A stretch of 64,000 nt of DNA, taken from Tetradesmus obliquus. Lineage: Eukaryota > Chlorophyta > Chlorophyceae > Sphaeropleales > Scenedesmaceae. The position numbers were made by a program, and so were the translations under genes. Positions 36,275 through 54,435 of the stretch are shown here, piece by piece; position 1 is the stretch's first letter; each line of letters opens with the position of its first letter. The notes under the pieces were generated by a model. That model saw only the letters and a list, made by a program, of their open reading frames with translations, made no database searches and was not told the origin of the DNA. The DNA is taken from assembly GCA_030272155.1 (NCBI GenBank), contig CP126203.1:4222501-4286500 (forward strand). The letters are read 5' to 3'.

Positions 36275-37530
36275 AAGGCAAAAATGCACATCTTCCTTTG
36301 CTGCAGCAGTTCTCAGCCTGCATTGCAATCCTGCTGCTGCTGTTTCTGGGCAAAGTTGATGAATTGCCTGCCCACCTTTTTATGTTATAGCAGGCCTGCT
36401 GCAGCTGCTGCTGGTGGTGCAGCTGTCCCAAATCCTGCATTACTGTTGTTTGCAATTGCTGGGACCTGCCTGGCCAGCAGCACATTCAGCAGCAGACAGC
36501 AGAGTGCAGCTCAGAGGAGGGTGCTGTCACCTGCTGTAGCCTCTGTTTTTCGAATGCACACTTTGCCAGGCAAGACAGCAGCAGCAGCAGCCTGGTGGTC
36601 ATGCAGTGCTGCTGCTAAATTTTCAAAAGCACATTCAGAGCACAGCCTTGTCTTGAAAGACGTTTTAAAAGCAATCCGAATTGTCTGCTGTTGCTGCCGC
36701 AGCACGATCGAGCTGGCGTAGCCTGCACAGGTGTCTTGGACTCACTGGCTCCGTGACCAGGCTGGCTGCCCGGCGTCTTACCGGAGAAAATTCTCGGCCC
36801 AGTAAGATGTAAGAATCAGCTATTATGTATGAGGATAAGTTTGCAGCGTGACAGCTGTCTGCATCGAGAGTGGCTGATTCGGCAGCACTTCCCCGTCACG
36901 GATTACCTGACTCAAACACAGCTTTCTCCTGCCGTGCGTCAGCTCAATTTAATTCTTGAATAGATGTTATTACAATGCCAAGAGTGCAGCGACATCAATG
37001 CATCCTGCTTGGTAGGGCAACCGTTGAGACAAGTAACGTGTGGTTCAGTAGCTGGAGCTGCATGAAGCACATGTTAGCACGTACAATAATTAATTTCAAC
37101 CGTAACAAGTATAATCATTCACGCACATCGGCTCAACTCGCCTGCATGTGAACTGCCCATCAACAGCACTGCTGCCCTGGCAGAACTGCCTTGCCACGCG
37201 CCCGCGCTTTTCACTCTGGGCCAGTCTATGCACCAATACACCATCTGACAATTATTATCAGATAACAATCTATCAACTAATCATGCCTGTGGCTGTCCAT
37301 GCTGGCATACAGTTGAAAACAAAGACATAACCACCCAGCTACAGCATGGCACCAGCACATCGCCGGCGCCGTGCGGTGCGCACACACAGGAGCCCAACCA
37401 GCAGAGGAGCTGTCAGAAAGGTGAGCTTGCAGGGAGTGTCAATCAACGACCTGCTGACAGCTGCTAGCTGTCTAGAGTGCAGCCAGCAGCCATATACATT
37501 CTAAGCCCTGCAGCAGCAGCAGCAGCGTGC

Positions 37531-39756
37531 TCAGCGCTGATCATCCCTAGGCCAGTTGCCAGCCGTACCCGTGCGCTGCTTGTTGTCACGGCATACAAAC
37601 ACCCTGTCCAGCCTGCTGCGCACCACATCCCACAAATCTGGCAGCCTCAGTGCATCAGCCATGACAGAGGCAGGTGTGATGTTCATGAATGTGTCACGCA
37701 GCGTCCGCTGCAGATCACGCGGTGATACATCTGCACCAGTCAGCTGGTAGGTGTTGTACAGATGGTTACGGAAGCTAGCCTTGAGGCTGCCGAATGCATG
37801 CTCAATGGGCTGGTTGAAGTCTGGGGAGTAGGGTGCAATTTGCAGCACCTGCTCTGGGCTGATGCCAACTGCATCTAGGAGCTCTGCGGCATCTTGCCCG
37901 ACATGAACACTGGGGTTGTCGAAGATGTACAGCGGCGTAGTGCCGCGCGCGCGCTGCTGTTGGATAGCCTTCTCTGCAAGCTCCTTCATGCAGTGGACAA
38001 ACTCCAGCTGTGTCATGCTCTTGGCCTTCACGTTCTTCTTCTTCTTCTGCCTCTTCAACTGCAGGTGCAGGTTTTGCCCGGTTGGCAGCGGAAAGCCTTG
38101 TTAGCAGCAGCGCAGCTGAATGTGGATGTGCAAGTGGATGATAAGGGACGCCCATTCATCAGGCTTGAGGCAGATGGGAAAAGCAGGCCCAGGATCATCA
38201 GCTTGGGGATACGCAAGCGGCCACTGCACTGGGCCATGACGGGTTGCCTGCCAGGTGTGCAGCACTTCAAGTTCTGCGAGCCGCGCGCTGCCGCAACTGA
38301 AGCAGCTCTGGAGTGCAAGCAGTGTGCATGTTTGATGCCTAATGTGGGTGGCACAGGCGCACGCAACATGCCTGCAAGTGAGGAGCAGCTGATGCGCAAG
38401 CTGTACAGGTTGGGAATATGTGACAGCATGTGCGCGCAAGTGGCAGTAGGGTGGTGCACCACGAGGCCGGGTCGATTTCTTGCATGCGCAGCGCAGCGTG
38501 CTGATTCAAGCAGATGGGACATGCCATGACACTGGTATGTATGACAACAACACAGAGAAGCTGTTGCAGCGCAACGTTGCCTTCTGTGCTGCTGCGTATG
38601 CCAAGTTCCTGCCAGCAGGCGGCAGTGTGCTGCGGGTGCGCACATGTGAAAGTGACTGGCAGGATTCCCTGGAGACTGGTTTCCAGCTTGCTGCTGGGGG
38701 TGGTGTCATTGTGCTGTCACCAAGCTACTCTGTTGTTATGGTCAGCGCAGGCCGCGGTGTGCAGCGCGCCTTCCCTGAGGCACTGCGAGATGCACTGCCA
38801 CGTTGTGTGTACACAGAACGCAACAGCTGGCATGTCCTTCAATGGCGCGCATCTAACTAATAGCAGCACACACTCACATAGTATGGTGTGTTGGGGTTGC
38901 CAACGTGGTCAATGTTGTCTGTTGTGCCGGTGGTGAACTTGCAGTAGACAGCGCCGTGCACCGCGTTGACGGCGCACACAAAGTGTAGCTTGACTGGTTT
39001 GTTGTCCTGGCCCTTGCGCATCCACTTGCATGGTAGCACAGCATGTACGTTTGCATCATGTGCATCGCAATACACCTTGATGGCGCCGCCTGCTAGGTTG
39101 GACATCCAGAGTTTGCACTCATCAACAAAATAAATTCTGCTCAGCAAGTCTGGCTCATCCTGGAACATCTTGTAGAGCCTCTCTGCTGCAGCCTTTCTCC
39201 TGTCTTTCTGCTTGTCTGTCAGGTCCATCTTTACATCTATTCTTCTGCGCACCAGGTTGGGGTCGACAGCTTTCATGCGCTTCAGCAGTTGCTTGGGCCT
39301 GATGTTGTACTTCCTGCATAGGCCACCCAGGTACTCATTTTCCTGACAAGCAAGTTTGATTGATGTCCACCATACATGCACGTCGACTTTCTTCTTTGCT
39401 TCTGCACTTGGGTAGGCCTTGACTACCTTGCCAGCTTTGAATGTTTCACTGGCCTTTAATGCCACGTCATCTGGGACTTTTGGGGGTCTGCCCTTGTGCT
39501 TGGGAGTTGCCACCGTGCCATACTGCTTGAAGTTCTTGTAGTGGGTCATGCAGAAGGAATTCAGGTCCTGTTTGATTTGAGCAGCATGCTTAGGATAGTG
39601 TACTCTGTAATAGCCTGCCGCGCCCTTTGGACTGCCGGCGATGGCTAGCATCGTGAGCACCGCCACCACCGCCGCCACCCGCGCGCCCGTTGACTTGCGG
39701 TTGCTCTCCCATCCCAAAGGGTGCTTGCGCACCATGGACAGCCACCCTGCAGCCAT
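37531..39756 (-). CDS. DDE transposase, Tc1/mariner/IS630 superfamily
   Basis: Two minus-strand exons, 39756-38878 and 38058-37531, join in phase 0 at a good donor (tat|gtgagt) and acceptor (cacctgcag), giving up to 468 residues. The first part has a helix-turn-helix-like region (KYNIRPKQLLKRMKAVDP) and the first catalytic Asp in IYFVDECKLWM. The second has the second Asp in YIFDNPSVHVGQD and the Glu in YSPDFNQPIEHAFGSLK, a DD38E spacing. All three acidic residues are intact and no internal stop is seen, so it may be active. The true start is uncertain: the first 45 codons are Ala/Val-rich and could include an unspliced intron. The 819-bp intron carries an opposite-strand ORF. Confidence 0.82.
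38065..38860 (+). CDS. Unknown ORF nested antisense in the transposase intron (frameshifted)
   Basis: Almost the whole transposase intron is open on the plus strand, with a protein-like composition and none of the usual CAG repeats. The first part has NVDVQVDDKGRPFIRLEADG and HWAMTGCLPGVQHFKFCEP with a Cys pair, CKQCACL. The second has YDNNTEKLLQRNVAFCAAA, SDWQDSLETGFQL and GGGVIVLSPSYSVVMV, ending in TAA at 38858, only 17 bases from the intron boundary. The two parts are one base out of frame around 38490-38500, within gcgcagcgcagcg, where slippage is easy. No ATG is clear at the start. I do not recognise a family; it may be a second element-encoded protein. Confidence 0.5.
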
Positions 39757-39865
39757 GGATTCAAAACATATGCAGGCGTCAGCTGTGCTTCTGCTAGCAG
39801 TGCAAACAGAAATAACATGTCAGGTCAACCTAATGTTTGCAGCAACCTGGGGTTTGACCAGCCTT

Positions 39866-40588
39866 CACTAGGCACTGGTACGAAAGTAGCGCAAAGGCAG
39901 CATACTCATTGAATGCAACTTTCAACAACGAATCTAAATCAAATTGATCCACTATATGGGGTGCTGTGTAACTTGAGTAAAGTGCTTGCAAACCACCTGC
40001 TGCGCCCCGACTCTTTGAATTTTCGCGGGTCTGTTATCTGCTAATTTCTGCTGCTATAGGGCGCTGCTGCCTGCACATATGTATTCATGTAACCGGTTCT
40101 ACTTCTGGGCAGCACTTGCTGGCTGATCAGGCTCTGCAGTTGTGGTGTGCCAAGTGCCCTGCCGCTGTTGTTGCGGTCTGCTGTCTGGCCCTGTACGTTG
40201 TGCGCTGCGCTGCTGCTGCTAATCTTGTTGCGGATCACCGATCGACGTTTCAGCATTACAGGCAGCTGCTGCGCGTGTGCAGCTAGGGTGGTTGAGCACA
40301 GTTGGTTGAGTGCTGCCAGTCCACACACTCTCCTGCAGACATTCATCTTGTGTGATCACGCTGAATTCTGGAGCTGAAAAGAACTAGCAGTTTGGAGCGG
40401 GCGCTGCAAGCAGGTGAGGTGCCTGCAGGACAGCTGACATGCAAGCAAACCAAGGCAGCAGGTTCAGCAGCTGTGCCTTGCTGTACCTACCACAAGCAGC
40501 AGGTTGCTGTGCCAGCATGGCTTTCTGTTTGTGTGCTATGTGGCTTTGTCTCATATCTGGGATGCTAGGTTCGTACCCTACCCCACTG
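39866..40588 (+). repeat. 723-bp terminal direct repeat, right
   Basis: Right-hand partner of 35552-36274, offset by exactly 4314 bases. It is followed by g and the flanking TA. The short strings atggccggatt and gcttgtttacaattgc occur just outside the element on both sides (35276/40638 and 35354/40621), but in different order. Confidence 0.92.
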
Positions 40589-40760
40589 GTACCGCTGCCT
40601 GGGTCGCTGACAACCACTTGCTTGTTTACAATTGCCATGGCCGGATTCGAAAGGGCAACCACTAAGTGCAGGCGTTGTAAAACTGCTGTTTTGTTTGGGG
40701 TGCATCAACGCCGGAACCGCCCTCTCTGAGATGTCTGTCCCGCACCACCAGCTGAGTGGT

Positions 40761-40832
40761 GTCGCCGTAGTATAGTGGTCAGTATCCCTGCCTGTCACGC
40801 AGGAGGCCCGGGTTCAATTCCCGGCGGTGGCG
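40761..40832 (+). tRNA. trnD-GUC: tRNA-Asp (GTC)
   Basis: A 72-base cloverleaf: acceptor stem gtcgccg with cggtggc (two G-T pairs), anticodon stem cctgc/gcagg around ctGTCac, T stem ccggg/cccgg around ttcaatt, discriminator g. The internal promoter boxes tagtggtcagt (A) and ggttcaattcc (B) are present, there is no intron and no encoded CCA, as expected for a nuclear gene. It lies 170 bases right of the 5-kb mobile element. Confidence 0.97.
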
Positions 40833-41391
40833 ATGTTTTGCTTCTGACAACAATGTTGTTTGGCTTTTGCCCCTGTGCGCCGGAGACCGTGGTCATGTCC
40901 CGTCGAGTTTGTGCTCTTGGTGTGCTGCTGACGCTGTGTTGCCCATGACGAGTGGGCTGACGAACGCTCGTGATCGGACACACGCAACCACGCTCGGACA
41001 TTGCCAGGGCGTGTTTCTCAGCACTGATCCTCTGATCTCAACACTGCTGTAATCAACAGGCTGAAGAGTGTGCCAGACCGACTGAAGCAGCAGACCTGTT
41101 CACTTCAAGCCCTAGCCCTAGCTGTAGCACCAGCCTAGCACTGCAGTGAAAAGGTGCTCAGCAAGCCAGCACAACCTTGAAGGCATCAGCTGCTGTTGGC
41201 ATGAGCAAAGCCCTCAACAGCTGCAGAGCTGGGAGGCCTCCTGCCCTAGGGCAATAAGCTGCACGCAGTTGACACACCGCAGCAGCAGCAGGAACTGCAG
41301 GAACAGCAGGAGCAAGCGCAGCAACAGCAACAGGAGTAGCAGCAGCAGCAGCAGGAGCGACTGCAGGTTCAGCAGCAGCAGCAACAGCAGC

Positions 41392-41775
41392 ATGGCTGCA
41401 CCAGTTGTCAGCTCCACACCCATCATCTTCAGCAGCTGGTTCTGCCCTTTTGCGCAGCGTGTGCTGATCGCAGCAATTGCCAAGAAGGTGAGGCGAGATG
41501 CAGCATGAGCACTGCGTCAACAACATCAACATCAGCTGCAGCATGCGCATGCATTGCAGCAGAGCCATGTACAGCAAGTGGCTCTACCAGCAGCAGCAGT
41601 ACTGCAAGGAAGTTTGCAGGTCTCCCTTGTGCTGGCAGTATACCAGGGTCTACTGGGCATTGCAAAAGCAGCACCTGCATGCATAACTACCGCAAGCCCA
41701 AGGCTGCAGTGCAGTAAGAAGCAGCAGATAATAAAGTTGGGGTTGAAGTGCGCAGTGCTGCAGGTCAGCAATGTC

Positions 41776-41810
<35 letters not shown>

Positions 41811-44800
41811 AGCCTGCTGCTCACTTTGCAGTGCACGAGCTGAGTTTTCAGGAGCTCTTCACCAGTAAACCCCAATGGCTGCTGGACTTGAATCCTGAGG
41901 GACTTGTACCCTTCATGGCATGGAAAAGCAGCAGCGGCAGCAGCAGCAGCACTTGGGACACACAGGCAGCTGTGGCAGCAGCAGCTGCTGCTGGCCTTGA
42001 TGCTGTGGTTGTGCGGGAGTCCCTAGTGTGCAATGAATACCTTGAAGACAAGTTTCCTGACCCACCAGTGAGTGTCTGGCTTTGTTGTCCGCTGCAGCCG
42101 CATTGCCATAGCAACTTGCCGACAGTATCCCTGCAATTACAGCGCAGGGCACTTGCTGGCCGTGCATACTGCAGCATAGAGTATTAGATGAAGTGTTCAC
42201 ATGCAGCATGCGATGCATGGCCATGTTGCATGGCTGTGCCTGCGGTTTGTTCAGTACACCAGGTTTGACCACTTGACAGCTGTACTGCGCGCAACTGATG
42301 TATCCTGACAAAGAGCTGCGCTCTTCTGCTGCCAGTAAGCACAATGTGGCACTGCTGCCCGCCAATCAATGCCTTGCGCCTGCCGCTGCTGCGGCTCTGC
42401 CATGTGTTTCCCTCCGTGCCTGCAGCTGCTACCAAGTGACCCTGTGGGGCGTGCTGCTGCGCGCTTGCTGACGCACCGCGTCGGTAACGAGTTTGTACCA
42501 GCTTTCATACGCGTGCTGAAAGACCAGCGCGACACCCAGTCAGTGCAGGTAAGGCTCTGCTTGTTCCCCCTTGAAGGTATGCAGTGTGCAATCTGCTGTT
42601 GCGATAGCTGGCTGTTCCTTTTTTGGATCATGCTGTGTTTGCACAGATGCAGTGTAGTGCAGGGCTGACATGCTCTGCTTGCACAAGGAAACAGCATGAC
42701 AGCGAGGATACTATGCTGGCACGATATGCAGCCGTCAACACGTGTCACCCGTCATAGCATGTGCGCGCTTGCAGCAAGCAGTGAACAGGCTGCCTGTATG
42801 GCGGAGTTGCATCGCTGCTGGTGAACATGTGCTGCATGACACACGCCAAGAAAAGGCTCCGCACTCACCATGTACAACACAAGAGGTTAGACCACCTGGT
42901 CATCGAGACTGACGTATGGCGCATGCGCAGGAGGCAGCAGCTGCGGTTAAAGATGAAATAGCATGGCTGACAAGCCACGTGAGCACCAACACAATAACAA
43001 CAGTGCCATCTTGGTGCCATGCACGTTGTTGTGTCCGCAAGAAGAAGCAGCAGCACGCCTTGACGTTGAAATACCATGGCTCATGAGCCGCATGAGCACC
43101 CCCCTTACCCATCAATAACAGCACCACGCACTGTTTGCGTCTGCAGGAGGCGGCAGCAGCGCGCCTCGATGACGAAATAACGTGGCTGATGAGCCGCATG
43201 AGCAGCAAGGGACCCCTGGCGCTGTCTGACCGGCTGTCGCTGGTGGACTGCGCGCCCGCACGAGCACCAACATACCAACAATGGTGCCATGCATGGTTGT
43301 GCGGTGCAGGAGGCGGCAGCAACTGTGGCAACACAATGACCTGGCTGGTGGGCCACATGAGCACTGCTCTTATCCATCAACTGTGGTACCATGTGTTTAT
43401 TTTGCATTTGCAGGAGGCGGCAGCTGCGCGCCTCGATGATGAAATAACATGGCTGATGAGCCGCATGAGCAGCAAGGGACCCCTGGCGCTGTCTGACCGG
43501 CTGTCGCTGGTGGACTGCGCGGTGGCGCCGCACCTGCTGCGGCTGTACATCTTGCGGCACTACGCCGACTACAGGTAAGTTGAGTGCGGTTGTTATGACT
43601 GCTGGTGTGGATACATTAGGGGAGCTGCGGCATGACGCATACTATAAAAAAAACTAGTGACAGGTATGGCGTGCATGCTGCTGCTGGGCGAACTGAGCAG
43701 CAACTAACCACTGGCACTGTCAGACCGGCTGTCGCTGGTGGACTGCGCAGTCGCGCCACACCTGATACGGCTGTACATCCTGCAGCACTACGCAGACTAC
43801 AGGTAAGCATGGCTTGCGCTCTTTGGCTTGGTGGTGTTGATGATGTCCGTAAATCACGGGCAGCCGCACGCTGTGCGGCGTTATGTGGATCATGTGGGTG
43901 AACAGTGCGGTTGAAGGTAGTATCAGTCATCCAATGCTCACCAAAAAGTCCTTGTTTTGAGACTGCTGCACACTCTGTGTACTACACACTAGTAGGTACA
44001 AGGGCCTTGCTGCTGCGCACGCATTGGCAGTACTGCAAGGCCCTAGGGGCGCACCCTAGCAGCACCAGCCCATCTCACTGCCGATCAAACTGCTGCACAC
44101 TCTGCTGCAGGTATAAAGGCCCTGCTGCTGTGCTGCGCGGCTGCGGCAGCACTGCAAGGCTCTAGAGGCGCACCCTAGCAGCACCAGCCCATCTTATTGC
44201 CGTCCAAACTGCTGCACACCCTGCTGCAGGTGCGAAGGCTTTGCTGTTGCGCGGCTGCGGCAGCAGCACTGCAGGGCCCTGAAATGGCGTCCTAGTAGCA
44301 GTAGCGTGTCTTAAGTGTCTCTGCCACTGCTGCACATGTCTATGCTGCAGGTACAAGGGCCCTGATGCTGCGCGCCTGCGGCAGTACTGCATGGGCTTGT
44401 ATGCGCACCCCGCAGTGGCTGCCACGTGTGTGCACCCAGAGGGGCTGAATCACCGCACTCCTTTTTTTCATGCAGTGCTGCAAGTGCGGGGCATCAGCTG
44501 CCACGCTGACACTGCTAGGCCCTGGAACCTCGGCATGCACACCAACAGTAGTACAGTATCAGACTAACCTTTTCCAGCTTCGTCTTTAATTGCTGTGCGC
44601 AGGTACAAGGGCCCTGCTGTTGCGTGGCTGCGGCAGTACTGCAAGACTCTAGAAACCCACCATGTTGACTAGTGTCAGCCTATCCAATGCTCACCAAAGC
44701 GTCCTTGTTTCTACACTGCTGCGCACAGGTACAAGGGCCCTGCTGCGGTGCGGCTGCGCCAGTACTGCAAAGCCCTGAAAAGCCACCCCGCAGTGGCTGC

Positions 44801-44906
44801 CACGCTGGTGCACCCAGAGGGGCTGTACTATCGGGAAGAGCTGCTGAAGGTGTATGCGCACTACGGAGTGTCATTAGTGTTCAATCATCGCGCCCCGCTG
44901 TGGTGA
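41392..44906 (+). CDS. Glutathione S-transferase, Cys-type
   Basis: Five exons, 41392-41487, 41813-42067, 42426-42548, 43414-43574 and 44729-44906, join in phase into 270 residues. The thioredoxin-like N-terminus has IIFSSWFCPFAQRVLIA, whose CPFAQR motif is typical of omega/lambda/DHAR-like classes that use a Cys. QWLLDLNPEGLVPFM gives the cis-Pro region and VVRESLVCNEYLEDKFPDPP the E-S glutathione-binding pair. The helical C-terminal domain includes LSDRLSLVDCAVAPHLLRLY with the conserved Asp of the N-capping box. A Ser/Ala-rich insert coded by CAG repeats interrupts the N-terminal domain. Probably a cytosolic thiol transferase or dehydroascorbate reductase-like enzyme. Exons 4 and 5 have many partial copies. 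Confidence 0.92.
42931..43802 (+). repeat. Tandem copies of GST exon 4
   Basis: Copies of EAAAARLDDEITWLMSRMSSKGP start at about 42932 and 43039 (both decayed), 43147 (close copy reaching LVDCA) and 43309 (decayed); the complete exon is at 43414. A fifth copy of its second half (LSLVDCAVAPHL.RLYIL.HYADYR), with the same acag|gtaag donor, lies at 43712-43802. Confidence 0.88.
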
Positions 44907-45738
44907 CACAAAGCAGGGAAGGTCGCGTGGAATGCTGAGCATAGGGAGGAGCTGCTGAAGGTGTATGCACACTACGGAGTGTCAATCGTCTTCAACCACC
45001 GCGCACCGCTGTGGTGAGACAAGCAGGGCCAGGTGGCATGAACTGCTAAGCACAGCGAGGGAAGATAGACAAGGTGTATGCACACTACGGTGTGTTGCTG
45101 GTGTTCAACCACCGCGCACCGCTGTGGTGAGAACAGCAACGCAGGGTGTGCGCACTACCGCGTGTTGCTGGTGTTCAACCACGGCGCGCCGCTCTGGTGG
45201 ACGCACTGAGGCAAGGCGTAGGCTAGCTGCCTTTCATGCAGCAGCAGGCGGTGTTGTTGTCACTCTTTGTGTTCAACTACCCCCTCTGTGGTGCACCCAG
45301 AGGGGCTGGACTATCTGGAAGAGCTGCTGAAGGTGTATGCACACTATGGCGTGTCACTTGTCTTTAACCACCGGGCCCCGCTGTGGTGAGAACAGCAATG
45401 TAGGTTGTGTGCGCTGTTGCGTGTTGCTGGTGTTCAACCACCGCGCGCCGCTGTGGTGAACACAATAAGACAACGCGCCAGGCTAACTGCCTGTACTGCA
45501 GCAGCAGGCAGAGTTGGTGTTAATTGTCGTGATCAACCACCGCCTCTGTGTGACCCAGAGGCGCTCAAGGTGTATGTGCACTACGGCGTGTCATTGGTGT
45601 TCAACCACCGTGCGCCGCTGTGGTAACCCTGATGTCTTTCAAGCGTTGCTGTGTCTCTGTTGGCGAGGCGAGCCGCCGCAAGGTGTATGCGCACTATGGT
45701 GTGTCACTCGTCTTCAACCACCGCGCACCGCTGTGGTG
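43995..45738 (+). repeat. Tandem copies of GST exon 5
   Basis: Copies of the exon start (ag|gtacaagggccctgctg... cggcagtactgcaag) occur at about 43996, 44112, 44230, 44351 and 44603, then the complete exon at 44729. After it, copies of the exon end (KVYAHYGVSLVFNHRAPLW, stop TGA or TAA) occur at about 44955, 45076, 45148, 45335, 45410, 45570 and 45684. So the 5' half is amplified on one side of the real exon and the 3' half on the other. Confidence 0.88.
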
Positions 45739-45739
45739 C

Positions 45740-46617
45740 GACTTACCCCCATTTGCATGCTCTCGTGAATGGAGCCTCGCTTGTTGCCAAGCCAATGCAG
45801 GCGCATCAGGCCACCACTCTCGCTGCGGCATGTGCATACCAGCACGCTGCACAGGTGTACTTTATTGGCTCCGGCAGCATGTCCAGTTCAAAGTTGCTGT
45901 AACAATGTTGCATGGTAGCTGCTGCTGGTGGCCTGAAATGCACTGTTGTGCTAGCGGCGGCAGCTCAGCGTGTTTGCGACTGTGCGGGCGCACAGAAGCC
46001 AGAGCAGCATGCACTGTATGTGCAGCAGCGGTGTCCCTTGTTGGTGCAGAGTCTGTTTGCGTGTTGCTGATCGTGCCGCACAGCCATGCCTAGCAGGTCT
46101 CTATGCATAAATATCACCAAGTACTTTGGATGCATGCGGTGAGATTGTTTGTTGCACATGAACAGGCCCACAGTCAATGGCATTGCTGCTGCAGCAGCCC
46201 ACCATAATGAGCCACACTCGTTTGTGATCACAGCACCTAAATCAGGTTGCAACGCATTTGAAATTGGTCATCTTTTATATATGTGCAATATGGTTTGGTG
46301 GCTTGCTGCGGTGTGCTGCGATTACGCACGGGCGCGGCTGCCCCGGACCGGCACACATGCAAGGGCATGTGCCGGGTGCTGGTGGATGTAACATATGTCG
46401 GTGTGCTTCGCTGTCACCATTCAGTCGATGTCGTGCTTTTCAGTGAAGTTCGCACCTGGCAACCGATGAGTCCGCTTTCACTGTGCAAGTGAGTTCCTCC
46501 GGCGCGGCAAATTTGTCGGCACTCCAGTTTGCTCGTGAGGATGCCATGAACTGCATAACCTCTTGCATTCACGTAACAACTTCAAATACATCAGTCATCC
46601 AGCCGGATCAATCGTGC
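45740..46617 (+). other. Intergenic region upstream of the subtilase
   Basis: No gene is recognised. It should contain the GST 3' end and the subtilase promoter; an untranslated first exon of the subtilase may end near 46488. Confidence 0.4.
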
Positions 46618-53608
<6,991 letters not shown>

Positions 53609-54435
53609 AGACAGCACTGCTGGGGTATTGCTTTGCTAGTGTAATGAACACAACGGCCCTTGTTTGTGGCAATTGCAAGAATCTGCAGCGTGTGCCAAGG
53701 CCTGTGGTGGCAGTTTGATTTCTGATAGCTTTCCTGTTCCACTACCTGTATGTATTAGTGATTGTCGGTCATATTGCACACAACCATGCTTTGCTTAAAC
53801 TACATTGGATTATTTACGGTTGAGGTTTAGCTCTTTGAATATCGCTTATTTATGTTTAGCTGGCGAATGTAAGCTGGCAGTGATGCGGCAGTACTGCGGC
53901 AGTTGTTTCATTGTTGCCGCCAGTAATATTACTACGTTGCATCAAATACAACGCTGCAGTTGTACACTTTGTACATATCATGTGTGGCTTCTTGTGCATG
54001 TTCTTCGTGGACGTTATGAATTACTCTTTGGGTAAAGGTGCTTTTTTGGTTGCATCTGTGGTACTGCAGGTACACATGTGAGGGTGGAGTCCAATCATTG
54101 GACTCACCGTACTGCAGTTTTTGTTTCGGCCATGGAACGAAGCTTGAAGTTGTAATAGAAACTTTAAATATTTTGTGGAATTATTGTGTTTCGCACTCTC
54201 TGTTCCACTGTTTGGGACTTTGACCATCGCTGACCTCATCAGTGACGCCGCTAGATGTCCCGCGATTGCTTCGCCGTGCGGCGATGCGAAATACGAAGAA
54301 CATGCCAAGCAAATTCCAGCGTCACGCCACACCAGCCATTAATTCACTGCTGCTGCTTCTGCTGCTGCACATCGGTCCTGACACTGACTGACCCGACCAA
54401 GATCAAGCGCCCTGAGCCTTTAAAGTCCCATCATC
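53609..54435 (+). other. Intergenic region, locally AT-rich
   Basis: From about 53700 to 54210 the sequence is AT-richer and free of CAG runs, unlike its neighbours. An inverted repeat, gagtccaa / ttggactc, lies at about 54092-54110. No gene is recognised; the end should hold the dehydrogenase promoter. Confidence 0.45.

Larger units (their letters stand above)
35552..40589. mobile_element. 5-kb element with long terminal direct repeats and a Tc1/mariner/IS630-type transposase
   Basis: Two 723-bp direct repeats (35552-36274 and 39866-40588) bracket 3.6 kb that contain a DDE transposase. The outer ends are flanked by TA (35550-35551 and 40590-40591), the target-site duplication of Tc1/mariner/IS630 elements. 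The repeats begin cactaggcactggtacgaa and end ttcgtaccctaccccactg, so each has imperfect inverted ends sharing ggtacgaa..tagc. The inner part starts aaggc and ends gcctt. Only one base difference between the repeats was noticed (near 35882 and 40196), so the insertion is recent. It does not match a standard LTR element: no TG...CA ends and no primer-binding site. Confidence 0.72.

Noticed and set aside
36125..36721. Plus-strand frame crossing the left 723-bp repeat
   Set aside because: It spans the repeat boundary and is rich in Ala/Cys from CTG repeats; no motif supports it.
35552..40588. LTR retrotransposon based on the 723-bp direct repeats
   Set aside because: No reverse transcriptase or gag, no TG...CA ends, no primer-binding site next to either repeat; the interior codes for a DDE transposase and the flanks are TA.
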